A stretch of 64,000 nucleotides of DNA from the NCBI GenBank assembly GCA_023404095.1, contig JAEYDD010000042.1, positions 1 to 64,000 of the forward strand. The letters are read 5' to 3'. Both the position numbers and the translations under genes were made by a program. The first letter of the stretch is position 1. Each line of letters opens with the position of its first letter. Source of the stretch: Pseudomonadota bacterium (GTDB lineage Bacteria; Pseudomonadota; Alphaproteobacteria; Rhizobiales; Rhizobiaceae). Under the pieces are notes generated by a model. It did not search any database, was not told the DNA's origin, and saw nothing but the letters and a program-made list of their open reading frames with translations. Positions 53,360 to 62,212 of the stretch are shown here, in pieces.

Positions 53360-54063
53360 ACCTCCCGCCACCGACAGTGATAGAGCACGACGGCATGCAT
53401 GTTGTTCGCGACGATCTCATCGGCGGCGGCACGAAAGCGCGATACCTCGTGCATCTGTTCGACAACGCCGAAGAAATCGTTTATGCGACGCCGGCGGAAG
53501 GGGGTGCGCAGACGGCGCTCGCTTGGGCGGCTCGCGAACTGGGCAAAAAGGCCACGTTATTCGTCGCGAAGCGCCAGCAGCCACATGCGCGCGCACTTAT
53601 GGCAAAGGCGCTGGGCGCCACGGTTTGGCAGGTCTCCCCCGGATATCTGACGGTCGTTCAAGCCCGAGCCCGGGCATACTGTGAGGCGACCGGCGCGAAG
53701 CTCGCGCCGTTCGGCGTCGACATGCCGGAGGCGATCGAAGCAATCGCCAACGCGGCTCGGTCAACTGGTTTGCAGCCGGATGAGGTGTGGTGCGCGTCGG
53801 GATCGGGCGTGCTTGCACGGGGGCTCGCGAAAGCCTGGCCGGATGCCCGGCGTCATGTGGTACAGATTGGCCGGACGCTTTCGGGCGATGATGTTGCGGG
53901 GGCGACAATCCATGTCAGCCCGTACCAGTTCGGGCAGGTGTGCAAGATTGTCCCGCCATTCTCGTCCGACCCGCACTATGACGCCAAGGCATGGGAAATT
54001 GCGAAGGCCCGGCATGGGCCGGGCCTTGTAGTGATGTGGAACGTTACCGGACCGGCTGCCTAG
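53356..54063 (+). CDS. Fold-type II PLP-dependent enzyme (ACC deaminase/desulfhydrase-like)
   Basis: 235 residues. It begins at TTG 53356, overlapping the methyltransferase stop (TTGA) with GGAG 7 bases upstream. The PLP lysine is in LIGGGTKARYLV (Lys27). YATPAEGGAQTALAWAAREL matches the substrate-binding loop of the tryptophan-synthase-beta-like fold, and EVWCASGSGVLARGLAKAWP is the Gly-rich phosphate-binding loop. Its substrate is unknown. Coupling to a DNA methyltransferase suggests a role in modified-base synthesis, which is inference. Confidence 0.75.
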   Translation: MNLPPPTVIEHDGMHVVRDDLIGGGTKARYLVHLFDNAEEIVYATPAEGGAQTALAWAARELGKKATLFVAKRQQPHARALMAKALGATVWQVSPGYLTVVQARARAYCEATGAKLAPFGVDMPEAIEAIANAARSTGLQPDEVWCASGSGVLARGLAKAWPDARRHVVQIGRTLSGDDVAGATIHVSPYQFGQVCKIVPPFSSDPHYDAKAWEIAKARHGPGLVVMWNVTGPAA

Positions 54064-54071
54064 TCCCGTCT

Positions 54072-55085
54072 TCAATACGGAAAGTCAATGCATGCGTAAA
54101 TATACCGATCCCAGCCACATTCGCCGCCCCCTCCGCCAGACAGTTTCCGAGAAACTACTTTCTTGCCCTCGCATGTTTTTTCCTGACGATCGGCTACACT
54201 GCGCCCGCACCGCACATGCTGCCATGGTTTCCCCGGATCGCTGCCTCCGTAGTACAAAACGTGCAAGCGGGCAGTTGCTCCCTCCATTCGGCGCACCAAC
54301 TCGGCATTTTCTTTAGCCATCTGGTCAGCGCGCTGCTTGTTCTGTGACGAAAGGTCGTATCCGAGTAAATCTTCGGGTGGCAAAACGAGGGAGTACGTTC
54401 CGTGGTTCGTATCCATGGCAAATGAAAATCTCTGAAATTTCTTTCCCTCTGAAGTGTCAGTACTAGTCCTGTCGCAAATTATAGAAAAACTCTTTTCAAG
54501 CTTGAACGCGCCTGTTTCAGGCGTCACGCGCTGCATCTCTGGCCCTTTCGACAAACTGGCGCTTCGGCAGTTTCCTTGCGAGACGTCAAAGGTCACTCCG
54601 CGAAACTCCAGGTTCGTCTTAGCAGGATCAAAGTCCGCCCTAATCACCACTGAAGCTGGTTCTTGGAAGCTATGACTGAGAGTTACCCCGGCATTCTCTA
54701 ATGCAATGCATTGATTGAGACTTTTCAATGCTTCTACTACGATCGTTCGGTCAAAATCATAAGTTTCCAGGTTGTATTCACTGTCTTCTTGTCTTGTTTT
54801 GCAAAAATCGCGCATTGCTTCTTCGGCATCGCTTTTGCTCCCTTTGAAGCCAATATTTATCTTGCCAACGGGAACAGTGAGATCGACACCGGCGCTCGAC
54901 CGCCTCAACTCGCCAGAGGTCTCGCAATGCTCGGAGAACAAGTACGAAAGCTCCGTTTCGTGCCGTGTAGAAACGGAAACATTCGCAACTGCGTTGGTAT
55001 ATACCTGCCCGCAGACCGATTGAGCCAGCGCCGGCAAAGAGAACATCGCGAAGGTTGCTGAGAGAACCGTGAAATATTTGCGCAT
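54072..55085 (-). CDS. Secreted protein of unknown function (phage cargo)
   Basis: 337 residues. The signal peptide MRKYFTVLSATFAMFSLPALA is cut before QSVCGQ. The mature part has several Cys (HCETSGEL, DFCKTRQED, NQCIAL, GNCRSA, ICDRT and CEGKK), consistent with disulfides in the periplasm or outside. RBS AGGGGAGG is 7 bases upstream. The DNA is lower in GC and runs opposite to the adjacent late genes, so it looks like a moron gene with its own promoter. Confidence 0.65.
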   Translation of the reverse strand: MRKYFTVLSATFAMFSLPALAQSVCGQVYTNAVANVSVSTRHETELSYLFSEHCETSGELRRSSAGVDLTVPVGKINIGFKGSKSDAEEAMRDFCKTRQEDSEYNLETYDFDRTIVVEALKSLNQCIALENAGVTLSHSFQEPASVVIRADFDPAKTNLEFRGVTFDVSQGNCRSASLSKGPEMQRVTPETGAFKLEKSFSIICDRTSTDTSEGKKFQRFSFAMDTNHGTYSLVLPPEDLLGYDLSSQNKQRADQMAKENAELVRRMEGATARLHVLYYGGSDPGKPWQHVRCGRSVADRQEKTCEGKKVVSRKLSGGGGGECGWDRYIYACIDFPY

Positions 55086-55181
55086 TGTATTTCCTCCCCT
55101 CTCCGTTGGCATAATGCGCCCTATTTTCTCGGCCTTCAACGAAGCTTGTGTATTAATACCGCCCCGGAAGTGACGCATTAC

Positions 55182-56006
55182 CTACTCCTTTTGCGCGATG
55201 CTATTCTCCAGAGCGATGACACAGAGATCACGATATCTCTTCATTGCTTTCGGACTAGAAGAAACCGGGTTGATGGTGACGGCTCGCAGCCCATCGAGGT
55301 CGCCGGCCTTCGCCATCGCGACCAGCTTGGCGAGCTTGTCGCGGAAGCGGGCGTGAGTTGCGGCAGAAAAATCCGGGGCTTCGGGCATCGTGCCGGCGCG
55401 CGCAGCTTCGAGGATCGCGGCTCGCTTGCCGCCGGCGCGCGGCTTGGCTTCTTCGGTTGCGGCTTCTGGCGTGGCGCCTGCATCGGCTTCCGCCGGCTGC
55501 CGCTCTGCCACGACCTCCTCGATCGTCATCGGCCTGCCGGCGATATGCTCGCGGAGAATGTGCTCGGAAAAACTGAATGGCCCGGCGAGAAGATCGGCGG
55601 CCTTGTCAGCGCTGATGCCCTTCTCGATTGCGACCGAGACGAACCGGGACTGTGCGGCTTCCTTCGAATTGGCGCGCTTGAAGCCACCGCCTGTCAAGAT
55701 CGCGGTCAGCTGTGCGATCTGGTTGTTCGAAAGCGGCTCCTTCATTGCCTCATCTCCCCGCGCGGCGTCGACAAGGTCTTTCGGCACGAACACCGTCATC
55801 TTGTCGGGCGTGATCGCGTAAATCATCGCGGGCCTGCTTCCGTTCTTCGCACTGATCCGATCGGCGATCTTTATGGCCTCGGCAAGGGTCGGCGCTTCTT
55901 CGTTGATCTTCTCGGTCGGGCCGCGACGGAGGTGCACGTTGAAGTGCGTAGCGGTCGTGATCCTCTGGCGATCGGCGATGTCGGCGGGGTGCAGTTTCGA
56001 GGCCAT
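55182..56006 (-). CDS. Phage protein of unknown function
   Basis: 274 residues. MASKLHPADIADRQRITTAT, then EDLYV-free helical blocks NNQIAQLTAILTGGGFKRAN and RFVSVAIEKGISADKAADLL, a Glu/Ala-rich linker and a C-terminal helix AIALENSIAQKE-like. AAGGAGCAAGCC precedes the ATG. It diverges from the terminase genes 89 bases away, a position where late regulators are often found. No family recognised. Confidence 0.55.
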   Translation of the reverse strand: MASKLHPADIADRQRITTATHFNVHLRRGPTEKINEEAPTLAEAIKIADRISAKNGSRPAMIYAITPDKMTVFVPKDLVDAARGDEAMKEPLSNNQIAQLTAILTGGGFKRANSKEAAQSRFVSVAIEKGISADKAADLLAGPFSFSEHILREHIAGRPMTIEEVVAERQPAEADAGATPEAATEEAKPRAGGKRAAILEAARAGTMPEAPDFSAATHARFRDKLAKLVAMAKAGDLDGLRAVTINPVSSSPKAMKRYRDLCVIALENSIAQKE

Positions 56007-56094
56007 GGCTTGCTCCTTTTTGATGGTCCGTAGTGTGTTATTGCCACGTCCAAAAAGAGCAACGCTAATCACTTAGTAAACCGGAGATTGTTGA

Positions 56095-56595
56095 ATGTCG
56101 GAAGAGCAACAGGCCGGCACCATCCCGCTGGCGATGGTCGCGCGCCTTCTGATGATCTCCGAGGAGCGGGTCAGACAGCTTGTGAAAATGGAATACATCC
56201 CGAAGGTGCGGAAAGGGATGTACCCGCTCGTCGGCGTCGTGCAGGGCTATATTCGCTTTCTGAAGGATGAGGAGCGCCGCTCCTCAAAATCCGCGACCGC
56301 CTCGCGAATGCAGGAGGCGAAAGCCACCGAAATTGACATGCGTATCGCTGAGAAACGCCGGGAACTGATCCCGATCGAAGAAGCTCACGCCGCTATCGAC
56401 ACGCTGGTCGGCAAGGTCCGCTCTGAGATTTCGGGGGTTCCGAAGCGTGTCACGCGTGACCTCGCGATGCGAAAGAAGATTGAGAGCGAAGTGAATGGAA
56501 GCCTCAACCGCATCGCCGAAGCAATGGTGGCACTTGCCACAACTCTTCGAGAGGGTGGCGACCTCCCTGGAGGTGCCGGAAGCGACGACACCTGA
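56095..56595 (+). CDS. Terminase small subunit (Nu1-like)
   Basis: 166 residues. The N-terminus LAMVARLLMISEERVRQLVK has a winged-helix-like DNA-binding segment, as in lambda Nu1. The C-terminal half is helical (VGKVRSEISGVPKRVTRDLA) and should oligomerise. It recognises the packaging site. Its 3' end overlaps the large subunit start by 101 bases, which is longer than typical but in frame order is fine. Confidence 0.78.
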   Translation: MSEEQQAGTIPLAMVARLLMISEERVRQLVKMEYIPKVRKGMYPLVGVVQGYIRFLKDEERRSSKSATASRMQEAKATEIDMRIAEKRRELIPIEEAHAAIDTLVGKVRSEISGVPKRVTRDLAMRKKIESEVNGSLNRIAEAMVALATTLREGGDLPGGAGSDDT

Positions 56596-58531
56596 CGAGT
56601 GGGGCCGTGACAACCGCGTATATCCCGAGGCCACTGCGCTGCCGGGGCCGCGCGACCCGTATCTCACGCCCTACATGGTGCCGCTTGGCCGGGCGGCCAC
56701 GTCCGGCCTTTATACGCGGGCTGTTGGCATCACCGCCGCGCAGTCAGGCAAGACGGAAACCATCATGGACGTCATCGGCGAGCGCCTCGATACGAGGCCG
56801 GCGCCCATGATTTACGTCGGGCCGTCGAAAGAGTTTCTGACGGATCAGTTTGAGCCCCGGCTTATGGGTCTGCTCGACGAAGCGAAGACGCTCGCGGCGA
56901 AGGTGATGCGCGGGAAGCGCATGAAAAAGACGCTCAAGCTGGTTGCCGGCGTTCGGGTGCGCCTGGCGCATGCCGGCTCGTCGACCGCGCTCAAATCCGA
57001 CCCCGCCGCCTTGGCGTTCGTAGACGAGTACGACGAGATGAGCGCGAACATCAAAGGGCAGGGCGATCCACTCGGTCTAGTCGAGGCTCGCGGCGACACC
57101 TATGCCGACTTCGTTACGCTGATCGTGTCGACCCCTTCGCGGGGGATCGTCGAGACCGAGATCGACCCGGCCAACGGCCTTGAGTTCTGGAAGCCGGGAA
57201 AGAAAGAGGAGATCGAAAGCCCGATCTGGCGGCTCTGGCAGGACGGCACGCGCCATCATTGGGCGTGGCCGTGCCTGCAATGCGATACCTATTTCGTGCC
57301 GATGCAAAAGCATTTGCGCTGGCCAAAGGGCGCGACCCCCGCGCAGGCGCGGCGCGAGGCGTTTCTATGCTGCCCAGCTTGCGGCGGTGTGATCGACGAG
57401 AGCGAGAAGGGCGAAATGAACGCCCGTGGGCTGATGGTCGCGCCGGGCCAAACGATCGAAGACGCCCGCGCGGAGCGCAATGTGCCGGACACCAACACCT
57501 ATTCGCAATGGACCTCCGGTCTCGCGTCGCCGTTCGTGAAATGGGGGCTTCGCGCCGAGCGCATGGTGACGGCGTTGAACACGGGCGAAGAAGACAAGAT
57601 CCAGACCGCCACCAACGCGAACTTTGGCGAGCTTCATTCCGAGGGAGCGGGCGGCGATCTGCCCGATTGGAAGGAACTCCTCAAGCACAAGCTGCCTTAC
57701 CAGCCTCGGCAGGTCACACGTCAGATAATCCGTCTGACGATGGGCGTCGATGTCGGCAAGCGGAACCTCGTCTACGTGATCCGTGGTTTCGGATCTCGCG
57801 GCACATCTTGGCTTGTAGATCATGGCGTCCTGCACGGACGATCCGATGAGGATCAAGTGTGGACTGACCTTGCCGGGATCATGCTGTCGCCGGTTGGCGG
57901 AATGCAGGTGGAGAAGGTCTTTATCGACAGTGGTTTCCGACCGGATAAACCGGACGCCGGCAGCGAGCACAAGGTCTATGAGTTCTGCCGGCGCTATTCG
58001 TTCCTGTGCTCTCCTACCAAGGGGCGAGATACCCTGGCGGGGCGCCCCTATCATGTGAACACGATCGAGGTGAAGCCGGACGGCTCGAAGAAGCCGTACT
58101 CGCTGAACCTCGTCCACCTGAATACGGACTTCTTCAAAGGCCTCGTGCACTCGCGAGTAAAGACGCCGCTCGATCAGGTCGGCGCCTTCTTCCTCCATGA
58201 TGAGGCCGACGAGGAGTATGCCAGGCAGGTGGTGTCGGAAAACCGCGTGATCGAGGCAGGCTCGGCAAAACCTAGGTGGGTGAAGTTGCGCCGCGATAAC
58301 CATTTCCTCGATTGCGAGGCGATGGCAGCCGCCGCCGGCTACTCGCTGAACGTGCACGCGATCCCCGAGGGGACCGTTAGGCAGTGGGGCGATGAGGACG
58401 AGATCGCTGTCGCACCGATGGCCGAGCCGGAAGGCCTGCAGCCACCCGACGATGAACCGCCAGCCCCGCCGGCGCCCACCGGTGCGGATCTGCGCAGCCG
58501 CTTCCGGTCGCTCGGAAGCCGAATGAGGTAA
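56495..58531 (+). CDS. Terminase large subunit (GpA-like)
   Basis: 678 residues. The Walker A region is GITAAQSGKTETIMD and Walker B is ALAFVDEYDEM, which power DNA translocation. The Zn-like block CLQCDTYFVPMQKHL ... CCPACGGVID is typical of GpA. The nuclease domain holds LTMGVDVGKRNLVYVIRGFG and KVFIDSGFRPD. It cuts and packages concatemeric DNA into the procapsid. The ATG at 56495 lies within the small subunit gene. Confidence 0.9.
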   Translation: MEASTASPKQWWHLPQLFERVATSLEVPEATTPDEWGRDNRVYPEATALPGPRDPYLTPYMVPLGRAATSGLYTRAVGITAAQSGKTETIMDVIGERLDTRPAPMIYVGPSKEFLTDQFEPRLMGLLDEAKTLAAKVMRGKRMKKTLKLVAGVRVRLAHAGSSTALKSDPAALAFVDEYDEMSANIKGQGDPLGLVEARGDTYADFVTLIVSTPSRGIVETEIDPANGLEFWKPGKKEEIESPIWRLWQDGTRHHWAWPCLQCDTYFVPMQKHLRWPKGATPAQARREAFLCCPACGGVIDESEKGEMNARGLMVAPGQTIEDARAERNVPDTNTYSQWTSGLASPFVKWGLRAERMVTALNTGEEDKIQTATNANFGELHSEGAGGDLPDWKELLKHKLPYQPRQVTRQIIRLTMGVDVGKRNLVYVIRGFGSRGTSWLVDHGVLHGRSDEDQVWTDLAGIMLSPVGGMQVEKVFIDSGFRPDKPDAGSEHKVYEFCRRYSFLCSPTKGRDTLAGRPYHVNTIEVKPDGSKKPYSLNLVHLNTDFFKGLVHSRVKTPLDQVGAFFLHDEADEEYARQVVSENRVIEAGSAKPRWVKLRRDNHFLDCEAMAAAAGYSLNVHAIPEGTVRQWGDEDEIAVAPMAEPEGLQPPDDEPPAPPAPTGADLRSRFRSLGSRMR

Positions 58532-58533
58532 TC

Positions 58534-60153
58534 ATGCGATCTGTTCCCAGCATCCCGCGCAAGCGGGATGCCGCACTCGCCGATGTAGCGTCGGCGGGAA
58601 GCGGCATTCTTGCGCCAACCCCTCGCTCGGAATTTATGAAGGGCGGCCGGGGTATCACAATGACCGGGTGGCGGCCGGCACTTCGCGACACCAACGACGA
58701 TGTCGCTGCTGCCTGGGAACAGGCGGCAGCCCGCGCCACGGATCTTGTGCACAATAGTGGCTGGATCAGTGGGATGTTCGATCAGGCGGTCGCAAACACG
58801 GTCGGGACCGGCCTTCGCCTGCGCTGCATGCCGGAAAACGAGCTCTTCGGCATGGACGAGAAATCGGCGCAGACTTGGCGAAAGCTGGTCGAGCAGAGGT
58901 TCGGTCTGTGGGCGGAAAATGCCGTCGAGTGCGATATTGAGGGCCGGCGTACCTTCGCCGCTCAGCAGGATGCGGCATTCAGATCGTGGTTGGTGACCGG
59001 CGAGATCCTGTCGGAGATCCCCTGGCGCCGTCGATTTGGCTCTCGGTATGGGACAAAGGTCCGGCTGCTGCCGCCGTCGCGGCTGCACAACGTCACAGAT
59101 CCGTATCGGCGGATCGTTTCGGGCGTTCAAATGGACGCCGACAATTTCCCGATCGGGTATCTCGCCAAACGCACGGACCCGCTGCTCGGCGAGTATGAGG
59201 TGAGGGTGCCGGCGCGCGACGCGCTCGGGCGGCCGAAAGTTCTGCACGTATTCATGGGATTGCCGGGGCAGGTTCGCGGCATTACCCCTCTCGTGCCCGC
59301 GCTAAAGGTGGCGAAGCAGTTCGACCAGCTTGCGGACGCCACCTTGATGACGTCGCTGATCCAGAATGTGTTTGCCGCGGCAGTCACCTCGGACAGCCCG
59401 ACCGACGACATCATCCAGGGCCTCCTGTCGGTGCAGGAGCAGGGTAAGCTCGCCGCCACGGGCATTTCGCCCTTCGAGGCGTGGTTCGAAGCGCAGTCCG
59501 GTTGGTACGACGGCAATTCCATCGACGTTGGGATTGGTGGGCGCATAGCTCACATGTTCCCCGGTCAAAAGATGGAGTTTCTTTCGCCAGAGCATCCGGC
59601 GACCGCATACAAGGACTTCTCTCTGCACTTGATGCGCGAGCTGGCGCGCTGCCTTGGGCTGACCTATTCGAGCGCCACCGGCGACCACAACGGCGAGACT
59701 TACACCGGGGTCCGGATGTCCGTGAACGACATCTTCCCGATCACGCTCGCACGCCGGAAGTTCATCGTCACCCCATGGTGTCAACCGATCTACGAGGCGT
59801 GGCTTGAGGAAGAGATCGAACTTGGTTCGGTCCCTTTCCCTGGCGGGCTGCCAGCATTCCTCGCCAATCGATCCGCCGCTTGCCGGGCAGTGTGGCAGGG
59901 GGCGCCGAAGCCGCAGGCCGACGACCTAAAGACGGCAAAGGCCCACGAGACCTATCGCAAGATGGGCGTGATCACCGACGAGGCGATTGCGAACGACCTC
60001 GGCCTCGACATCGAGGACGTCTATGCGCAACGGGCGCGCGAGAAGCAGCTTCGGCAAGTCTACGGCCTTCCCGATGAGGTCGAGCGCGAGGTCGCCCAGG
60101 CTGAACGTGAAGCCGCAGAGGCGGAAGAAAAGGAGCCACCGGATGGCGATTGA
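58534..60153 (+). CDS. Portal protein (lambda gpB-like)
   Basis: 539 residues. TNDDVAAAWEQAAARATDLV near the start, QDAAFRSWLVTGEILSEIPW, MELSPEHPATAYKDFSLHLM-like GQKMEFLSPEHPATAYKDFS and GETYTGVRMSVNDIFPITLA are lambda-type portal signatures. Twelve copies form the DNA channel at one capsid vertex. It starts 2 bases after the terminase stop. Its end overlaps gpW by 11 bases. Confidence 0.88.
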   Translation: MRSVPSIPRKRDAALADVASAGSGILAPTPRSEFMKGGRGITMTGWRPALRDTNDDVAAAWEQAAARATDLVHNSGWISGMFDQAVANTVGTGLRLRCMPENELFGMDEKSAQTWRKLVEQRFGLWAENAVECDIEGRRTFAAQQDAAFRSWLVTGEILSEIPWRRRFGSRYGTKVRLLPPSRLHNVTDPYRRIVSGVQMDADNFPIGYLAKRTDPLLGEYEVRVPARDALGRPKVLHVFMGLPGQVRGITPLVPALKVAKQFDQLADATLMTSLIQNVFAAAVTSDSPTDDIIQGLLSVQEQGKLAATGISPFEAWFEAQSGWYDGNSIDVGIGGRIAHMFPGQKMEFLSPEHPATAYKDFSLHLMRELARCLGLTYSSATGDHNGETYTGVRMSVNDIFPITLARRKFIVTPWCQPIYEAWLEEEIELGSVPFPGGLPAFLANRSAACRAVWQGAPKPQADDLKTAKAHETYRKMGVITDEAIANDLGLDIEDVYAQRAREKQLRQVYGLPDEVEREVAQAEREAAEAEEKEPPDGD

Positions 60154-60385
60154 GCAGAACGATCCCTGCGCGCGAGCAGCCCAACTCCGGGAGATCCGCG
60201 ACAAGCTGATCACCGGGCAATCGCTTTCTGAGTTTGAGACGGAAGCTGGCAACGGCGTCCGTCGCCGAGCGAGATACTCGGCGGCGGACCTCGATCGGCT
60301 CGACCGGGAAATACGCTCTGCCGAAAGCGCCTGCGCGATCAGCAAGGGCGAGCGCCCGAAGCGCTTCGCCATAGTTCCGAGGTAG
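60143..60385 (+). CDS. Head-completion protein (gpW-like)
   Basis: 80 residues: MAIEQNDPCARAAQLREIRD, KLITGQSLSEFETEAGNGVR and YSAADLDRLDREIRSAESAC. This is the size and layout of lambda gpW, which joins the portal to gpFII and is needed for DNA retention. It starts inside the portal gene. Confidence 0.78.
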   Translation: MAIEQNDPCARAAQLREIRDKLITGQSLSEFETEAGNGVRRRARYSAADLDRLDREIRSAESACAISKGERPKRFAIVPR

Positions 60386-60387
60386 CC

Positions 60388-61731
60388 ATGACCCACCTCA
60401 TGAGAATTGCGGATCGGGTGCTCAATCGCCCGCTTCTGATCGATCCCGCGAAAGCGCAGATCGTTCTCGCCGTCCTTGAGGGCCGCATCCTCCCCGGCCT
60501 CGGAGACGGCGAAGGGGCTGCGGTCGCAGATCTCGACTTGATCGCGCCGCAGCCCGACGCCAACCGGTTCGTCGGCAGTAACGCGAGGCAGACCCGGCCG
60601 GGCTCGTTTGTTCGCGCCGCCGGTTCAACGGCAGTGATCACGGTCGACGGCTCCCTTGTAAACCGCGGCGCGTGGGTCGGCGCGAGCTCTGGCCTCACCT
60701 CCTACGAGGGGATCGGGGCGCAGATCGACGATGTGGGTAGCGATCGCGAGATCAAGGCGGTCATCATCGACATGAACAGCTATGGCGGTGAAGCGACCGG
60801 CATGTTCGGCCTCGCCGCCAAGGTTCGTGGCCTGGCGGCAAAGAAACGCGTGATCGCCGTCGTCAACGACGTGGCGGCGAGCGCTGGTTATGGCATCGTT
60901 TGCGGGGCTCACGAGATCGTCGTCTCGCCCACCTCGCTTGTCGGCAGCATCGGCGTCGTCATGCTGCACATGGATCGCTCCGGCGAGATGCAGCAAAAGG
61001 GGCATCGCCCCACGCTGATCCACGCCGGCGCGCACAAGGTCGACGGCCATCCGTTCGGCCCGCTGTCCGAAGACGTCCGCGCCGCTATGCAGCGCGACGC
61101 GAACACCCTTCTCGATCGCTTCCTCGAAACGGTCGAGGCAGGCCGCGGCAAGACCCGCCTCTCAGCGGAGAATGCCCGGGCAACAGAAGCCCGAACGTAT
61201 TTCGGGCAGGACGCCATAACGGCCGGCCTCGCCGACCGGATCGGCACCTTCGAGGAAATCCTGTCAGAACTTAACCGGCCTGCCGCGTCCAGCGGGGGCA
61301 AGTCCACAAAGGAGAAACCCCGTATGGACGGAAATGAAAACGTACCGAGCGCCACCGGAATTTCGCCCGAGGCGCATAGCTCGGCTGTAGCCGCGGCACG
61401 CGCCGAGGGCACGGCCGCCGGCAAAAAGGACGGCGCCGCGGAGGCGACCGCCCGCATCAAGGCAATCCTCACATGCGAGGGCGCCAAGGGGCGCGAGGCG
61501 ATGGCGCAGACCCTCGCTTTCGACACCACAATGAGCGCCGAGGAAGCCGGCAAGGTTCTTGCCGCCGCCCCATCCGGCCAGCCTGTCGCTTCCACGCCCG
61601 AGATCCCGACGATCGAGCAGCGTAGCCAGGGCATGCCTGAGTTCGGAGCCTCCACCGCTGATCAAAAGCCTGCCGCCGAGCAGGTTAAGAGCGGGTGGGC
61701 GAAGGCCTTCGGCACCACGAACGCCGCGTAA
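60388..61731 (+). CDS. S49 prohead protease (lambda gpC-like)
   Basis: 447 residues. The protease domain (about 75-270) contains VIIDMNSYGGEATGMFGLAA, then NDVAASAGYGIVCGAHEIVV with catalytic Ser165, and TSLVGSIGVVMLHMDRSG. The C-terminal 135 residues are Ala/Gly/Glu-rich scaffold-like, with an internal translation start at 61324. The enzyme cleaves scaffold and portal during capsid maturation, and GYFGQDAITAGLADRIGT-like EARTYFGQDAITAGLADRIG marks the end of the protease. Confidence 0.85.
   Translation: MTHLMRIADRVLNRPLLIDPAKAQIVLAVLEGRILPGLGDGEGAAVADLDLIAPQPDANRFVGSNARQTRPGSFVRAAGSTAVITVDGSLVNRGAWVGASSGLTSYEGIGAQIDDVGSDREIKAVIIDMNSYGGEATGMFGLAAKVRGLAAKKRVIAVVNDVAASAGYGIVCGAHEIVVSPTSLVGSIGVVMLHMDRSGEMQQKGHRPTLIHAGAHKVDGHPFGPLSEDVRAAMQRDANTLLDRFLETVEAGRGKTRLSAENARATEARTYFGQDAITAGLADRIGTFEEILSELNRPAASSGGKSTKEKPRMDGNENVPSATGISPEAHSSAVAAARAEGTAAGKKDGAAEATARIKAILTCEGAKGREAMAQTLAFDTTMSAEEAGKVLAAAPSGQPVASTPEIPTIEQRSQGMPEFGASTADQKPAAEQVKSGWAKAFGTTNAA
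61324..61731 (+). CDS. Scaffold protein from internal start (Nu3-like)
   Basis: 135 residues, the same frame as the S49 protease from Met313. AAAGGAG at 61308-61314 lies 9 bases before ATG 61324, a strong ribosome site inside a long open frame. Lambda gpC/Nu3 uses the same arrangement. The segment is helical and charged (SAVAAARAEGTAAGKKDGAA), as scaffolds are. Confidence 0.7.
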   Translation: MDGNENVPSATGISPEAHSSAVAAARAEGTAAGKKDGAAEATARIKAILTCEGAKGREAMAQTLAFDTTMSAEEAGKVLAAAPSGQPVASTPEIPTIEQRSQGMPEFGASTADQKPAAEQVKSGWAKAFGTTNAA

Positions 61732-61762
61732 GTCTGCGGCCTGATCAACGGAGATCATCGAA

Positions 61763-62143
61763 ATGACCAAGTTCACCGAAGGCCGTCACCCCGGAGAGGG
61801 CCTGTTTTCCGAAGCCAACGGCCATCGCTCGCGCGAGGTCATAACGATCGTGGCAGGTTCCGGTGTTGTTGGCCCCGGCACGGTCGTCGGCCAAATCACC
61901 GCCTCGAAGAAGTTCGCCCCGGCTCCGGCGGCGGAAACCGCCGGGATCGAAGGCGCCGAGATCGCAAAAGCGATCACGCTCTATCCCGTCGACGCCACCA
62001 CCGCCGACCAGAAGGTTACGGCGATCGCCCGGGACGCGGAGTGGAACGCCTCGACGCTGACTTACGAGGCGTCCGTCGATACCGATGCCGAGAAGCTGGC
62101 GAAGGCTACGCAACTTGCGGCGGTCGGCATCATCCTGCGTTAA
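61763..62143 (+). CDS. Head decoration protein (lambda gpD-like)
   Basis: 126 residues: MTKFTEGRHPGEGLFSEANG, EVITIVAGSGVVGPGTVVGQ, and TLYPVDATTADQKVTAIARD. It belongs to the HDPD family that trimerises on the capsid surface and stabilises it after DNA filling. Directly upstream is the protease/scaffold, and downstream is the capsid gene, the lambda order C-D-E. Confidence 0.85.
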   Translation: MTKFTEGRHPGEGLFSEANGHRSREVITIVAGSGVVGPGTVVGQITASKKFAPAPAAETAGIEGAEIAKAITLYPVDATTADQKVTAIARDAEWNASTLTYEASVDTDAEKLAKATQLAAVGIILR

Positions 62144-62171
62144 CGCCGCAACCACCATCCTTTCAGTCCCG

Positions 62172-62195
62172 GCCCGTCGATGACGGGCTTTTTTT
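62172..62195 (+). terminator. Intrinsic terminator within the head operon
   Basis: GCCCGTC-GAT-GACGGGC (7-bp stem, 62172-62178 with 62182-62188) followed by a run of seven T (62189-62195). It lies 29 bases after the decoration gene and just before the capsid gene. Confidence 0.85.
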
Positions 62196-62212
62196 ATGGG
62201 GAAATCATCGAC

